Made by a program: the position numbers and the translations under genes
Assembly: GCA_021796835.1 (NCBI GenBank)
Contig: JAKABO010000002.1
Span: 1 to 64,000, forward strand
DNA from: Pseudomonadota bacterium
Lineage (GTDB): Bacteria; Pseudomonadota; Gammaproteobacteria; Burkholderiales; Ferrovaceae
Length of the DNA: 64,000 bases
Direction of reading: 5' to 3'
The notes under the pieces: model-generated
Database searches by the model: none
What the model was told of the DNA's origin: nothing
What the model saw: only the letters and a program-made list of their open reading frames with translations
Shown: in pieces, positions 39,440-47,404 of the stretch
Layout of the letters: each line of letters opens with the position of its first letter
How positions within the stretch are numbered: the first letter of the stretch is position 1

Positions 39440-40170
39440 ACCATTTCAAAGCGTGGAATCACGTACTAATTCAGGGTGTTCTGGCCCTGTTTCTGGGCCT
39501 GTCCTGCGCCACTGTGCAGGCCGAAGATGAGGTGAAACTGGACAAGGCTCCGGTGGACACCTCCAATCTGCCTTCATTGCAGCGGGGCGCGCAGCATTTC
39601 ATGAATTACTGCATGAACTGTCACAGCGCACACCTGGCCCGTTTCGACTTGCTCGAACAGTTGGGGTTGTCGGAAAAGCAGGTCAAACAGAATCTGATTC
39701 TGACCGATGCCAAGGTGGCAGACTACATGTCCGTGGTGCTCAAGGCCAAGGATGCCCAAAAGTGGTTTGGCGTCCCTCCGCCAGACCTGACGGTGGAAGC
39801 ACGAGTTCGTGGGGCGGATTGGCTTTATACCTATCTGCGTTCCTTTTATCGCGATGACCAGCGTCCCAGTGGTTGGAATAATCGCGTCTTTCCCAATGTG
39901 GCCATGCCCCACGTCCTGTGGGCGTTGCAGGGGCAGCAGATGCTTCAGGGGCAGGGAGGGAAAGCGGTTCTGGTGCTGACCCAGAAAGGAAGCCTGAGTC
40001 CCCAGGAGTACGACCGGTTTGTGGGGGATCTGGTCAATTTTCTGGTTTTCATGTCGGAACCGACACGTTCAGCACGCCTTCACCTGGGATTGTGGGTTAT
40101 GGGGTTTCTGCTGATACTATTTTTGGTTGCGCGTGCCCTAAAACGAGAATTCTGGAAAGATATCCATTAG
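39436..40170 (+). CDS. petC: Ubiquinol-cytochrome c reductase cytochrome c1 subunit
   Basis: Heme c subunit passing electrons from the Rieske protein to a soluble cytochrome. The 244-residue precursor has a signal peptide ending near residue 29 (CATVQA then EDEV), a CMNCH heme site at 59-63, the axial methionine region PNVAMPHVLW, and a C-terminal membrane anchor (LGLWVMGFLLILFLVARAL). The sequence ends KREFWKDIH. Confidence 0.97.
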   Translation: MNHFKAWNHVLIQGVLALFLGLSCATVQAEDEVKLDKAPVDTSNLPSLQRGAQHFMNYCMNCHSAHLARFDLLEQLGLSEKQVKQNLILTDAKVADYMSVVLKAKDAQKWFGVPPPDLTVEARVRGADWLYTYLRSFYRDDQRPSGWNNRVFPNVAMPHVLWALQGQQMLQGQGGKAVLVLTQKGSLSPQEYDRFVGDLVNFLVFMSEPTRSARLHLGLWVMGFLLILFLVARALKREFWKDIH

Positions 40171-40202
40171 AATAGGAGATTGTCCAAGTTGAGACGTATC
40201 CT

Positions 40203-40808
40203 ATGATGACCTTATATTCTGGGACGACCTGTCCCTTCAGCCAACGCAGTCGCATCGTGCTGTACGAGAAGGGTATGGATTTTCAGATCGTGGATGTGGA
40301 CGTGTTCAATCTGCCTGAAGAGATTGCGGTGATGAATCCCTATAACCGCTTACCCGTTCTGGTGGAGCGCGACCTCACGCTGCACGAATCGAACATCATC
40401 AACGAGTATATCGACGAGCGTTTCCCTCACCCGCAGTTGATGCCACCGGAACCCGTCATGCGCTCCCGGGCGCGGCTGTTTCTGCATCGCTTCGAAGTGG
40501 AACTGTTCAGCCATGTGGTCACCCTGGAATCCGGGGCCGCGGCTAAAGGCCTGGCAGACAAGGCCCGTGCGTCCTTGCGCGACAATCTGACGCAAATCGT
40601 GCCAATCTTCGTCAAGCAGAAGTTTATGCTGGGTGAAGATTTCACTATGCTGGATGTGGCCATTGCGCCTCTTTTGTGGCGTCTGGATCACTACCAGATC
40701 CAGTTGCCGAAGCAAGCGGCTCCCCTGCTCAAGTACGCCGAGCGGATTTTTTCCCGCCCTGCTTTCATCGATTCCATGACGCCGGCTGAAAAGGCCATGC
40801 GGAAGTAA
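40203..40808 (+). CDS. sspA: Stringent starvation protein A
   Basis: Glutathione-transferase-fold protein that binds RNA polymerase under starvation; it lacks GST activity in characterised members. The 201-residue protein opens TLYSGTTCPFSQRSRIVLYEKGM and has the LPVLVERDLTLHESNIINEYID segment. In betaproteobacteria the pair sspA-sspB follows petABC as here, and sspB starts 4 bases after its stop. Confidence 0.95.
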   Translation: MMTLYSGTTCPFSQRSRIVLYEKGMDFQIVDVDVFNLPEEIAVMNPYNRLPVLVERDLTLHESNIINEYIDERFPHPQLMPPEPVMRSRARLFLHRFEVELFSHVVTLESGAAAKGLADKARASLRDNLTQIVPIFVKQKFMLGEDFTMLDVAIAPLLWRLDHYQIQLPKQAAPLLKYAERIFSRPAFIDSMTPAEKAMRK

Positions 40809-40812
40809 GACC

Positions 40813-41352
40813 GTGTCCCGTTCAACCAAACCCTATCTGGCTCGTGCGCTTTGGGAGTGGTGCGAGGACAACACCATGACTCCCCTCCTGCATGTTCTGG
40901 TGGAGGGAACGGGCGCACGGGTGCCCCCAGCCTTCGTCAAGGAAGGCCAGATCATTCTCAACATCAGTGGTTCCGCTACGCGCCAACTTTCCATGAACAA
41001 TGGGGGCATCGAGTTCAATGCCCGCTTCAACGGAAGGGCGGAGCAGGTCTGGGTACCCTGGAAGGCCGTGCTGGGTCTTTTTTCCCGGGAAACGGGGGAA
41101 GGCATGGCCTTTCCTCCAGATGAACATGAGTGGGACGAAGCACCTTCCAACGTTTCCCCGGTTACCGAGGGGCCTGCCTTGAGTTTGGCGATTTCCCGTC
41201 TTTCCTCTGAAGAGACAGAAGAAAATCCCTTACAGGATTCCTTCTCTATCGAGGAAGCCAAGAAAACTACCGGAGAGGGATTGGTTTCTGCAATTGAATC
41301 GAAAAAAGAAACTTCGTCAACAAAAAAACCCACACTTACGCTGGTTAAATGA
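40813..41352 (+). CDS. sspB: ClpXP protease specificity-enhancing factor SspB
   Basis: Adaptor that tethers SsrA-tagged proteins to ClpXP. It has 179 residues from GTG 40813. The substrate-binding domain has YLARALWEWCEDN, VPPAFVKEGQIILNISGSAT and EVWVPW-like QVWVPWKAVLGLFSRETGEGM. A flexible acidic linker is followed by the C-terminal ClpX-binding tail PTLTLVK. The linker becomes lysine-rich near the end. tRNA-Thr follows 21 bases after the stop. Confidence 0.95.
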   Translation: MSRSTKPYLARALWEWCEDNTMTPLLHVLVEGTGARVPPAFVKEGQIILNISGSATRQLSMNNGGIEFNARFNGRAEQVWVPWKAVLGLFSRETGEGMAFPPDEHEWDEAPSNVSPVTEGPALSLAISRLSSEETEENPLQDSFSIEEAKKTTGEGLVSAIESKKETSSTKKPTLTLVK

Positions 41353-41373
41353 GATAATACGCGCCATCGCCGT

Positions 41374-41449
41374 GCCGGCATAGCTCAGTTGGTAGAGCAG
41401 TTGATTTGTAATCAGAAGGTCCTGGGTTCGATTCCTAGTGCCGGCACCA
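41374..41449 (+). tRNA. tRNA-Thr (anticodon TGT)
   Basis: A 76-base cloverleaf with encoded CCA. The acceptor GCCGGCA pairs with TGCCGGC, D arm GCTC-AGTTGGTA-GAGC, anticodon TGT in GATTTGTAATC, T loop TTCGATT. A GATAAT at 41353-41358 may be its -10. It marks the border between conserved DNA on the left and the variable sugar cluster on the right. Confidence 0.97.
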
Positions 41450-41456
41450 ATAAAAT

Positions 41457-41492
41457 AAATGGCTTAAAGAAACAAACTCCAAGCCATTTTTT
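41457..41492 (+). terminator. Rho-independent terminator after tRNA-Thr
   Basis: AAATGGCTT at 41457-41465 and AAGCCATTT at 41481-41489 form a perfect 9-base stem around a 15-base loop. The T-run continues to 41492. Placed 7 bases after the tRNA, it should end the tRNA transcript and perhaps readthrough from sspAB. Confidence 0.8.
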
Positions 41493-41865
41493 AGCACTGG
41501 TGGGGCACTCACCAAAAACAATACCCAACACCCCGACCGGACCGCCACCCCTTCCTTTCCAGTCCACCTGCGTTGGCGATCTCTATCAAGGTTGGAATAT
41601 GTGGCCCTTACGCAACTGTTTCGGTAACACCATTGGTTGAAGCCGCACCCAGAAATGGTGTTGCCAAACGTACACCGCTACCCATCTTATGGGCATGTTT
41701 TGCATACAGTGTTTTTGCCCGGATGATTTCGTAGTTGGTCGGGCGCGGATTGAACGCTTGTCTGCGCATTCCCCTTGCTCACCTTGTGCGCCTGAAGACG
41801 AGGTGAGTTCCGAACCAGTATTGCACCAGCAGGGGGTCGCGGACGTTACTACTTTGCGCTAACAG
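41493..41865. other. Degenerate region between tRNA-Thr and the sugar cluster
   Basis: About 370 bases with no conserved gene. It holds only a possible 53-residue reading frame on the minus strand (41608-41769) and leads into a transposase fragment. This looks like decayed mobile DNA at a tRNA integration site. Confidence 0.55.
41608..41769 (-). CDS. Possible 53-residue small protein or gene fragment, unknown
   Basis: ATG 41769 follows an AAGGGGA and the frame runs 53 codons to TAA. The peptide opens MRRQAFNPRPTNYEIIRAKT and ends TNGVTETVA. It is basic at the start, with no recognised domain. It could be a small gene or what is left of a longer mobile-element gene; no homology can be claimed. 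Confidence 0.3.
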   Translation of the reverse strand: MRRQAFNPRPTNYEIIRAKTLYAKHAHKMGSGVRLATPFLGAASTNGVTETVA

Positions 41866-41919
41866 GAACCCATCGACTACATACCGCCCGCCGAAGCTGA
41901 GGTAAACTACGATCGGTAA
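41866..41919 (+). pseudogene. C-terminal remnant of an IS3-family transposase (OrfB)
   Basis: Eighteen codons, counting the stop, read EPIDYIPPAEAEVNYDR and then TAA. They match the usual tail of IS3-group transposases, where the integrase core ends in a PPAEAE(x)NY(Y) segment. A TAA lies two codons upstream in the same frame and no transposase precedes it, so this is a relic. It lies 18 bases before the start of the short frame leading into the OGT-like gene. Confidence 0.6.
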
Positions 41920-41980
41920 TTAGTGAAGGCCAAAAAATGGTAGTCAACTTGCCCAAAAAAGACAAAGACAATATCGCAAT

Positions 41981-44296
41981 ATGAGCCGAAAACGACAACA
42001 GGCAGCGGCAAACCAGGTGGTAAGCAGCCCGACAGCCATTGAACGCCTGTTTGCTCAGGCACTGTCCCTTCATCAGCAAGCGCTTTTAGCAGATGCAGAG
42101 TTGCTGTACATGAAGATCCTTGAGCGCGACCCTAGCCATGTGGCCACTTTGCAGTTGATGGGTATGGTTGCCGTCCAGACTGGGCGAAACGATATTGCTG
42201 AAAGTTTTTTAAGGAAGGCGATTGGCCTGAAGGATTCCGATCCGACGATACACGTTATCCTTGCCGGTATGCTGCTAGGACAAGATAAGTTGGAACAAGC
42301 TATGGCGCATTGCATGCGAGCACTGGCACTCAAGCCAGACTTTGCCGAGGCATACCTCAAACTGGGAGATATTTTCCTGAGGTTAGGCAAACTACCAGAG
42401 TCCGAATCCAGTTGGCGTCAGGTGTTGGCTCTCAAGCAGGATTCTGCCGAGGCGTATGGCAAGTTGGCGGTGATTTTCGATGCGCAAGGCAGACGACAGG
42501 AAGCTGAAGCTTTCTGTCGTCAAGCCTTGGATCTTGATCCGAATAATGCGGAGACCTGCAATAACCTGGCTGGAATTATTTATAAGCAGGAAAGGTTTTC
42601 AGAAGCTGAAGCTTTCTGTTGTCAGGCATTAAAACTCAAACCGGACTACGCCGAGGCGCACAACAACCTGGGCAGTGCCCTTGAAGAACTAGGGCAACTC
42701 GAGGATGCTATGGCGAGCTATCGCCGGGCGCTGGAGTACAAGCCGGATTTTGCCGAGGCGCACAACAACCTAGGCAATGTCCTGAATGGCCTAGGGCGAT
42801 TCAACGATGCGGTAGCCAGCTATCGCCGGGCGCTGGAAATCAGGCCCGACTACGCCGAGGCGCACAACAACCTGGGCGCCACTCTCGAGGATCTGGGGCG
42901 GACGGACAAAGCTGAGGCCAGCCACCGGCGGGCGCTGGAGTACAAGCCGGATTTTGCCGAGGCCCACAACAACCTGGGCAACGTCCTCAGTGACCAGGGG
43001 CGCTTCGCCGAGGCCGAGGCCAGTCACCGGCGGGCGCTGGAAATTAAGCCTGATTACGCCGAGGCGCAGAGCAACCTGCTGTTCTGCCTGAACTACCACC
43101 CCGATTTGAGCGCGGAAGAGATCTATCGGGCGTACCAGGAGTACGATGTGTCCTTCGGCATTCCGTTGCGTTCGACTTGGCGCACGCATACCAACGACAA
43201 GACTCCGAATCGCCGCCTGCGGGTGGGTTACGTCTCTCCCGACTTCCGGTATCACTCCTGCCGCTCCTTTTTGGAGCCGCTGCTGGCCCACCACGACAAG
43301 ACCCGGGTGGAAGTGTATGCCTACGCCGAAATGAAGAAAGCAGACGACGTGACCGCGCGCTACCAAGGCTACGCTGAGCACTGGATCCCCACAAAGGGCG
43401 TGAGTGACGAGGCGCTGGCGGAACGCATCCGCAACGATGGCATTGATATTCTGGTTGATCTGGCGGGTCATACGGCGGGCAACCGGTTATCCGTATTCGC
43501 CTGCAAACCTGCCCCCGTTTCACTGAGTTGGCTAGGCTACGGCTACACCACCGGATTAAGTGCCATCGACTACTATCTTACCGATGCAGCCAGCGTTCCT
43601 GCGGGCAGCGAGGGATTGTTTGCCGAGCAACCCTGGCGCATCGTTACACCTGCCCACAGCTACCGCCCGACGGCTGGCATGGGCGAGGTCAGCGACCTTC
43701 CCGCCCACCGTCGTGGCTATATCACCTTTGGCACACTGACCCGTTCGGTACGCATCAACCACCATACGATACGGGTGTGGTCGGAGTTATTGAAACGTGT
43801 GGATGGCTCGCGGTTGGTGATCGACAGCCTCAATTTTAAAGATCCCGCGATGCAAGCGCGATTGGCAGCAAGATTCGCAGCGCACGGTATAGTTCGTGAG
43901 CGGCTTGAACTTGGCTACCACAGTCCGCCATGGGATGTGCTTGCCGGCATCGACATCGGGCTAGATTGCTTCCCTCACAATTCCGGTACCACTTTGTTCG
44001 AATCGCTGTACCTAGGCGTGCCATTCATCACCTTGGCGGGACGGCCTTCAGTAGGCCGCCTGGGTAGCAGCATCCTGCGGGGGATAGGGCATCCCGAATG
44101 GATAGCCGGGAGCGAAGGCGAGTATGTGGACAGGGCTGCGGAATTGGCGACCGACTTGGGGCGACTGGCAGTACAGCGGGCAGCGCTACGCACTGAGATG
44201 GAACGCAGTCCGCTACTGGACGAAGCGGGTTTTGCACGCAAGGTGGAAGATGCGTACCGGCAGATGTGGCAACGCTGGTGTACACGCGATGCGTAA
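41981..44296 (+). CDS. TPR-repeat O-GlcNAc-transferase-like (SPINDLY-type) glycosyltransferase
   Basis: 771-residue protein with about ten 34-residue TPR units (residues about 25-370) followed by a GT41-type catalytic region (about 400-760). Family motifs include RRLRVGYVSPDFRYHS, ILVDLAGHTAGNRLSVFA, PAPVSLSWLGYGYTTGL, FGTLTRSVRINHHTIRVW and DCFPHNSGTTLFESLYLGVPFITL. The position matching the UDP-binding lysine of human OGT appears to be Arg591. Such proteins glycosylate Ser/Thr of proteins in the cytoplasm, flagellin in some bacteria. A 15-codon frame at 41937-41984 overlaps its ATG by 4 bases. The C-terminal half is GC-rich compared with the genes that follow. Confidence 0.85.
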   Translation: MSRKRQQAAANQVVSSPTAIERLFAQALSLHQQALLADAELLYMKILERDPSHVATLQLMGMVAVQTGRNDIAESFLRKAIGLKDSDPTIHVILAGMLLGQDKLEQAMAHCMRALALKPDFAEAYLKLGDIFLRLGKLPESESSWRQVLALKQDSAEAYGKLAVIFDAQGRRQEAEAFCRQALDLDPNNAETCNNLAGIIYKQERFSEAEAFCCQALKLKPDYAEAHNNLGSALEELGQLEDAMASYRRALEYKPDFAEAHNNLGNVLNGLGRFNDAVASYRRALEIRPDYAEAHNNLGATLEDLGRTDKAEASHRRALEYKPDFAEAHNNLGNVLSDQGRFAEAEASHRRALEIKPDYAEAQSNLLFCLNYHPDLSAEEIYRAYQEYDVSFGIPLRSTWRTHTNDKTPNRRLRVGYVSPDFRYHSCRSFLEPLLAHHDKTRVEVYAYAEMKKADDVTARYQGYAEHWIPTKGVSDEALAERIRNDGIDILVDLAGHTAGNRLSVFACKPAPVSLSWLGYGYTTGLSAIDYYLTDAASVPAGSEGLFAEQPWRIVTPAHSYRPTAGMGEVSDLPAHRRGYITFGTLTRSVRINHHTIRVWSELLKRVDGSRLVIDSLNFKDPAMQARLAARFAAHGIVRERLELGYHSPPWDVLAGIDIGLDCFPHNSGTTLFESLYLGVPFITLAGRPSVGRLGSSILRGIGHPEWIAGSEGEYVDRAAELATDLGRLAVQRAALRTEMERSPLLDEAGFARKVEDAYRQMWQRWCTRDA
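42650..43081 (+). repeat. Near-identical 102-bp tandem repeats inside the TPR region
   Basis: The block GCCGAGGCGCACAACAACCT recurs at 42650, 42752, 42854, 42956 (one change) and, degenerating, at 43058, always 102 bases apart, which is exactly one 34-residue TPR. The first and third ALEYKPDFAEAHNNLGN units are almost identical over their length, so recombination could change TPR number. Confidence 0.85.
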
Positions 44297-44371
44297 CGCA
44301 GTGTGTATTGCTCAGACAGTGACTCGGAAGTGACATTGAAGGATCAAGGAAAGTTTGGCTTACCAGATAAT

Positions 44372-44932
44372 ATGGCGCGTTTCGATTTTATTCAGACCCC
44401 ATTAACTGGGCTGGTCCTGGCGCAACGCAAGGCGATAGAAGACCATCGGGGTTTTTTGTCGCGCTTCTATTGCGCGGAAGAGTTTGGCGCAGTAGGGATC
44501 ACAAAAAATATTGCCCAGATCAATCACACTCTCACACGTAAAAAAGGCGTGGTGCGTGGATTGCATTTTCAGTTTCCCCCACATGCGGAGGCCAAGTTGG
44601 TGAGCTGCTTGAAGGGGGAAATATGGGATGTTGCGGTCGATCTGCGGCGCGACTCACCTACATTCCTACATTGGCACAGCGAGGTTCTCTCGGCTACAAA
44701 TCGCAGAAGCCTGCTCATTCCGGAAGGCTACGCACATGGATTCCAGACGCTGACCGAGGATTGTGAGTTATTTTACTTGCACACCGCTGCCTATCACCCT
44801 GAGGCGGAAGGCATGCTGAATGCGGCCGATCCAAGACTGAACATTGCCTGGCCTTTGCCGATAAATGATCTCTCCGAGCGAGACCGCGAGCATCCTTTTA
44901 TTGCGCAAAATTTCCAGGGGGTCATTTTATGA
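44372..44932 (+). CDS. dTDP-4-dehydrorhamnose 3,5-epimerase (RmlC) family protein
   Basis: Cupin-fold nucleotide-sugar epimerase of 186 residues from ATG 44372. An earlier GTG at 44330 is possible, and neither has a clear ribosome-binding site. The catalytic His is at residue 65 in VVRGLHFQFPP, followed by EAKLVSCLKGEIWDVAVDLR, IPEGYAHGFQTL, and the Tyr segment YLHTAAYHPEAEG. No rmlA/B/D is nearby, but RfbF and RfbG are, so the probable substrate is a CDP- rather than dTDP-4-keto-6-deoxysugar. Epimerisation may be at C3, C5 or both. It overlaps the next gene by 4 bases. Confidence 0.85.
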   Translation: MARFDFIQTPLTGLVLAQRKAIEDHRGFLSRFYCAEEFGAVGITKNIAQINHTLTRKKGVVRGLHFQFPPHAEAKLVSCLKGEIWDVAVDLRRDSPTFLHWHSEVLSATNRRSLLIPEGYAHGFQTLTEDCELFYLHTAAYHPEAEGMLNAADPRLNIAWPLPINDLSERDREHPFIAQNFQGVIL

Positions 44933-46155
44933 AATGTCGCCATTGTCAGACCGAATTAACATTGCAACTCATTGACCTTGGTTCTGCACCCCCTTCCAAT
45001 GCGTACCTCACCCAATCGACAATGCGCAGAGCGGAAAAATGGTTTCCGTTGAAGGTGCTGGTTTGCGAATCCTGTTGGCTGGTGCAGGCCGAATCGTATT
45101 CAAAAGCGGAAGAACTGTTTAATGACGAATATGCTTACTTCAGCTCTTTTTCCGACCAATGGTTGAAGCATGCCGAAAACTATGTAAATACGATGATGGA
45201 TCGTTTTGCACTGACGGCTGATAGCCATGTGATTGAGGTGGCCTCGAATGACGGATACTTGCTGCAATATGTAAAGCAACGAGGCATTCCCTGTCTGGGT
45301 ATCGAGCCAACCGCAAGTACCTCTGAAGCGGCACGCCTTAAGGGGATCGATACAATTGAAGAGTTTTTTGATGTCAGTCTTGCTGGTAGCCTGGTAAACC
45401 AGGGTAAGCAAGCCGATTTGATAGCCGCCAACAATGTGTTGGCGCATGTGCCCGATATCAACGGTTTCGCAGCAGGGTTTGCCACATTGCTCAAGCCGCA
45501 GGGTGTAGCCACCTTTGAGTTTCCTCACCTCATGCATCTAATTGAAGGCAGGCAGTTTGATACGATTTATCATGAGCACTTTTCATACCTCTCCTTTTCC
45601 ACTGTAGTAAGTATTCTTAATACAAACGGGCTCTCGGTTTTTGATGTCGAAGAACTGGATACTCACGGCGGCAGCCTTCGTGTTTTTGCACAAAGAAAAG
45701 ATATGGGTAAGCATCCCGTCAATAGTAGAGTAACAGGGCTACTCAACATGGAAGCCGCTGCGGGAATGAACCGTACAACCTATTACGAAGGCTTTCAGGC
45801 GCACGCGGACATGGTTAAAAACGACTTCCTCAGTTTCTTGCTGGGAGCCAAGAGAGCAGGCAAGACAGTAGCCGGATATGGCGCGGCGGCCAAGGGCAAT
45901 ACTTTGCTGAACTATGCCGGCGTGCGTCCAGATCTGTTGCCTTATGTGGTGGATCGCAATCCTGCCAAGCAGGATAAATTTCTACCGGGTTGCCGCATCC
46001 CGATCGTTGCTGAAGCGCATCTAAAACAAATTCGACCCGACTATGTGGTGATCCTGCCCTGGAACTTGCGCGAAGAAGTGATGGTGCAACTGGGATATAT
46101 ACGCGAGTGGGGAGGGCAGTTCGTAACGGCAGTGCCAAATATTGAATTTGTGTAG
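44929..46155 (+). CDS. Nucleotide-sugar C-methyltransferase (zinc-binding, TylC3/NovU-like)
   Basis: SAM-dependent enzyme of 408 residues. An N-terminal zinc site comes from Cys3, Cys6, Cys46 and Cys49 (CRHCQ and CESCW), then a Rossmann methyltransferase domain (VIEVASNDGYLLQYVKQRG), the catalytic YHEHFSYLS (His215-Glu216-His217) and a C-terminal third-domain Rossmann-like part (VAGYGAAAKGNTLLNYAG). This three-domain layout is that of the enzymes adding a methyl group at C3 of 4-keto-6-deoxysugars. Together with the epimerase it points to a branched-chain deoxysugar. Visibly AT-richer than the flanking chromosome. Confidence 0.88.
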   Translation: MKCRHCQTELTLQLIDLGSAPPSNAYLTQSTMRRAEKWFPLKVLVCESCWLVQAESYSKAEELFNDEYAYFSSFSDQWLKHAENYVNTMMDRFALTADSHVIEVASNDGYLLQYVKQRGIPCLGIEPTASTSEAARLKGIDTIEEFFDVSLAGSLVNQGKQADLIAANNVLAHVPDINGFAAGFATLLKPQGVATFEFPHLMHLIEGRQFDTIYHEHFSYLSFSTVVSILNTNGLSVFDVEELDTHGGSLRVFAQRKDMGKHPVNSRVTGLLNMEAAAGMNRTTYYEGFQAHADMVKNDFLSFLLGAKRAGKTVAGYGAAAKGNTLLNYAGVRPDLLPYVVDRNPAKQDKFLPGCRIPIVAEAHLKQIRPDYVVILPWNLREEVMVQLGYIREWGGQFVTAVPNIEFV

Positions 46156-46171
46156 GCATGGAATCCATGCC
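46155..46171. repeat. 17-base perfect palindrome after the C-methyltransferase
   Basis: GGCATGGA, a central A, then TCCATGCC, starting at the last base of the preceding stop codon. It could be a protein-binding site or part of a hairpin, and no T-run follows. It sits at the head of the 350-base gap. Confidence 0.5.
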
Positions 46172-46349
46172 AATAAAATTATCCGGGAAAATACAACACC
46201 GGCAATTTAGCGCTTACAATAATGCCGAGGTTGGAGCGATGGAGGTGCTTTTTGAGCGAATGGTGGCTGGAGCAGTGGGTACTCGACGACTATGGCTGGC
46301 TGGCATATTGAGCACAAAAACTGCGTTAGATCCTTGGGTTGAGAAATGA
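46158..46349 (+). CDS. Doubtful 63-residue frame in the gap before the E1-alpha gene
   Basis: Opens MESMPIKLSGKIQHRQF and ends STKTALDPWVEK, with no recognised domain and no convincing ribosome-binding site. It may be a gene remnant. The surrounding gap (46156-46505) otherwise holds only the palindrome and AT-rich sequence such as TTAAATAAATATTTTTG at about 46394. It may carry the promoter of the acyl-forming set. Confidence 0.25.
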   Translation: MESMPIKLSGKIQHRQFSAYNNAEVGAMEVLFERMVAGAVGTRRLWLAGILSTKTALDPWVEK

Positions 46350-46505
46350 GGTTACCGGGTTCTGGAGCTTCCTACAGGGCAAGGTTGGTCATTAAATAAA
46401 TATTTTTGCTTTGCAGGGGAATTGGTTATGGGAGGAACTTGCTGACTTACGTAAGGATGATTCGGGTGTGATTGTGAATTTACAACATCAACCGTGGAAG
46501 GACGT

Positions 46506-47402
46506 ATGCTGACGTCAGTAAGTAACAGGCAGGAGTTATTGCGGAATTTTTTCCACGAAATGTTCCGTATTCGGGTTGTCGAGGAAACACTTCTCAACTT
46601 GTTCGCTCATGGCGCCATTGGCGGCACGGTGCATACCTGTCTGGGCCAGGAAGCGGTAGCAGTCGGGGTGACTTCTGCCCTTAACCGGGAAATGGATATC
46701 ATTTGTTCAAATCACAGAGGGCATGGCCATTTCCTGGCCTATTGCAGAGATGATCGGGGCTTGATAGCGGAGATACTCGGCCAGTCCGCGGGCGTTTGTG
46801 GGGGTATTGGCGGAAGTCAACATCTGCAAAAGAAGAACTTTTATTCCAATGGGATTTTGGGAGGGATGGCGCCTGTTGCCGTGGGGATGGCCTATGCAGA
46901 GAAGTTGAAGGGCAGTGGGGCGGTGGTGGTGCAATTCATGGGTGATGGGGCGATGGCGGAGGGTGCGGTTTATGAAGCATTGAACATGGCTTCTTTATGG
47001 GGTCTGCCCATCATGTTCGCAGTTGAAAATAATCAGTATGCCCAAAGCACTCATTGGAGCGCGCAACATTCGGGCGCGCTGGAGCAGCGTAGCGAGGCAT
47101 TCGGCGTGCCTGTTAGCGATATCGACGGCAACGATGTGGAAGGTGTGTATGACACGGCACGGCGGCTGATCCGGGAAATTAGGTCACAATGCGCCCCACG
47201 TTTACTCTTCATGCGCACTTATCGGCTCGGGCCTCATAGCAAGGGAGATGACTTGAGGGATCCGCAGGAACTTGACTATCACCTTCAGCAAGAACCTTTG
47301 TACCGCTTGCGAAAGAATCTTGACCCGTCTTGGGTTACAGATGTTGAGAGGCAAGTGCGCCAAGAGGTGGCGATGTTGGTGGACGATTTGAGAAGAAGTT
47401 GA
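46506..47402 (+). CDS. 2-oxoacid dehydrogenase E1 component alpha subunit (ThDP-binding)
   Basis: 298-residue alpha subunit of a heterotetrameric pyruvate/acetoin-dehydrogenase-type E1, which decarboxylates a 2-oxoacid on thiamine diphosphate and passes the acyl group to a lipoyl arm. The ThDP motif starts GDG at 146-148 and ends NN at 175-176 (MGDGAMAEGAVYEALNM, then FAVENNQYA). GGTVHTCLGQEAVAVGV and NHRGHGHFLAYC are typical of the family. ATG 46506 follows GGAAGGA. The genes around it are for sugar modification, and no E3 gene or ordinary E2 is present, so it is not the housekeeping complex. Confidence 0.88.
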   Translation: MLTSVSNRQELLRNFFHEMFRIRVVEETLLNLFAHGAIGGTVHTCLGQEAVAVGVTSALNREMDIICSNHRGHGHFLAYCRDDRGLIAEILGQSAGVCGGIGGSQHLQKKNFYSNGILGGMAPVAVGMAYAEKLKGSGAVVVQFMGDGAMAEGAVYEALNMASLWGLPIMFAVENNQYAQSTHWSAQHSGALEQRSEAFGVPVSDIDGNDVEGVYDTARRLIREIRSQCAPRLLFMRTYRLGPHSKGDDLRDPQELDYHLQQEPLYRLRKNLDPSWVTDVERQVRQEVAMLVDDLRRS

Positions 47403-47404
47403 TC

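Noticed and set aside
42650..43081. Regular repeats suggesting a CRISPR array
   Set aside because: Repeats are in frame at 102-base spacing and encode TPR units; there are no spacers and no cas genes.
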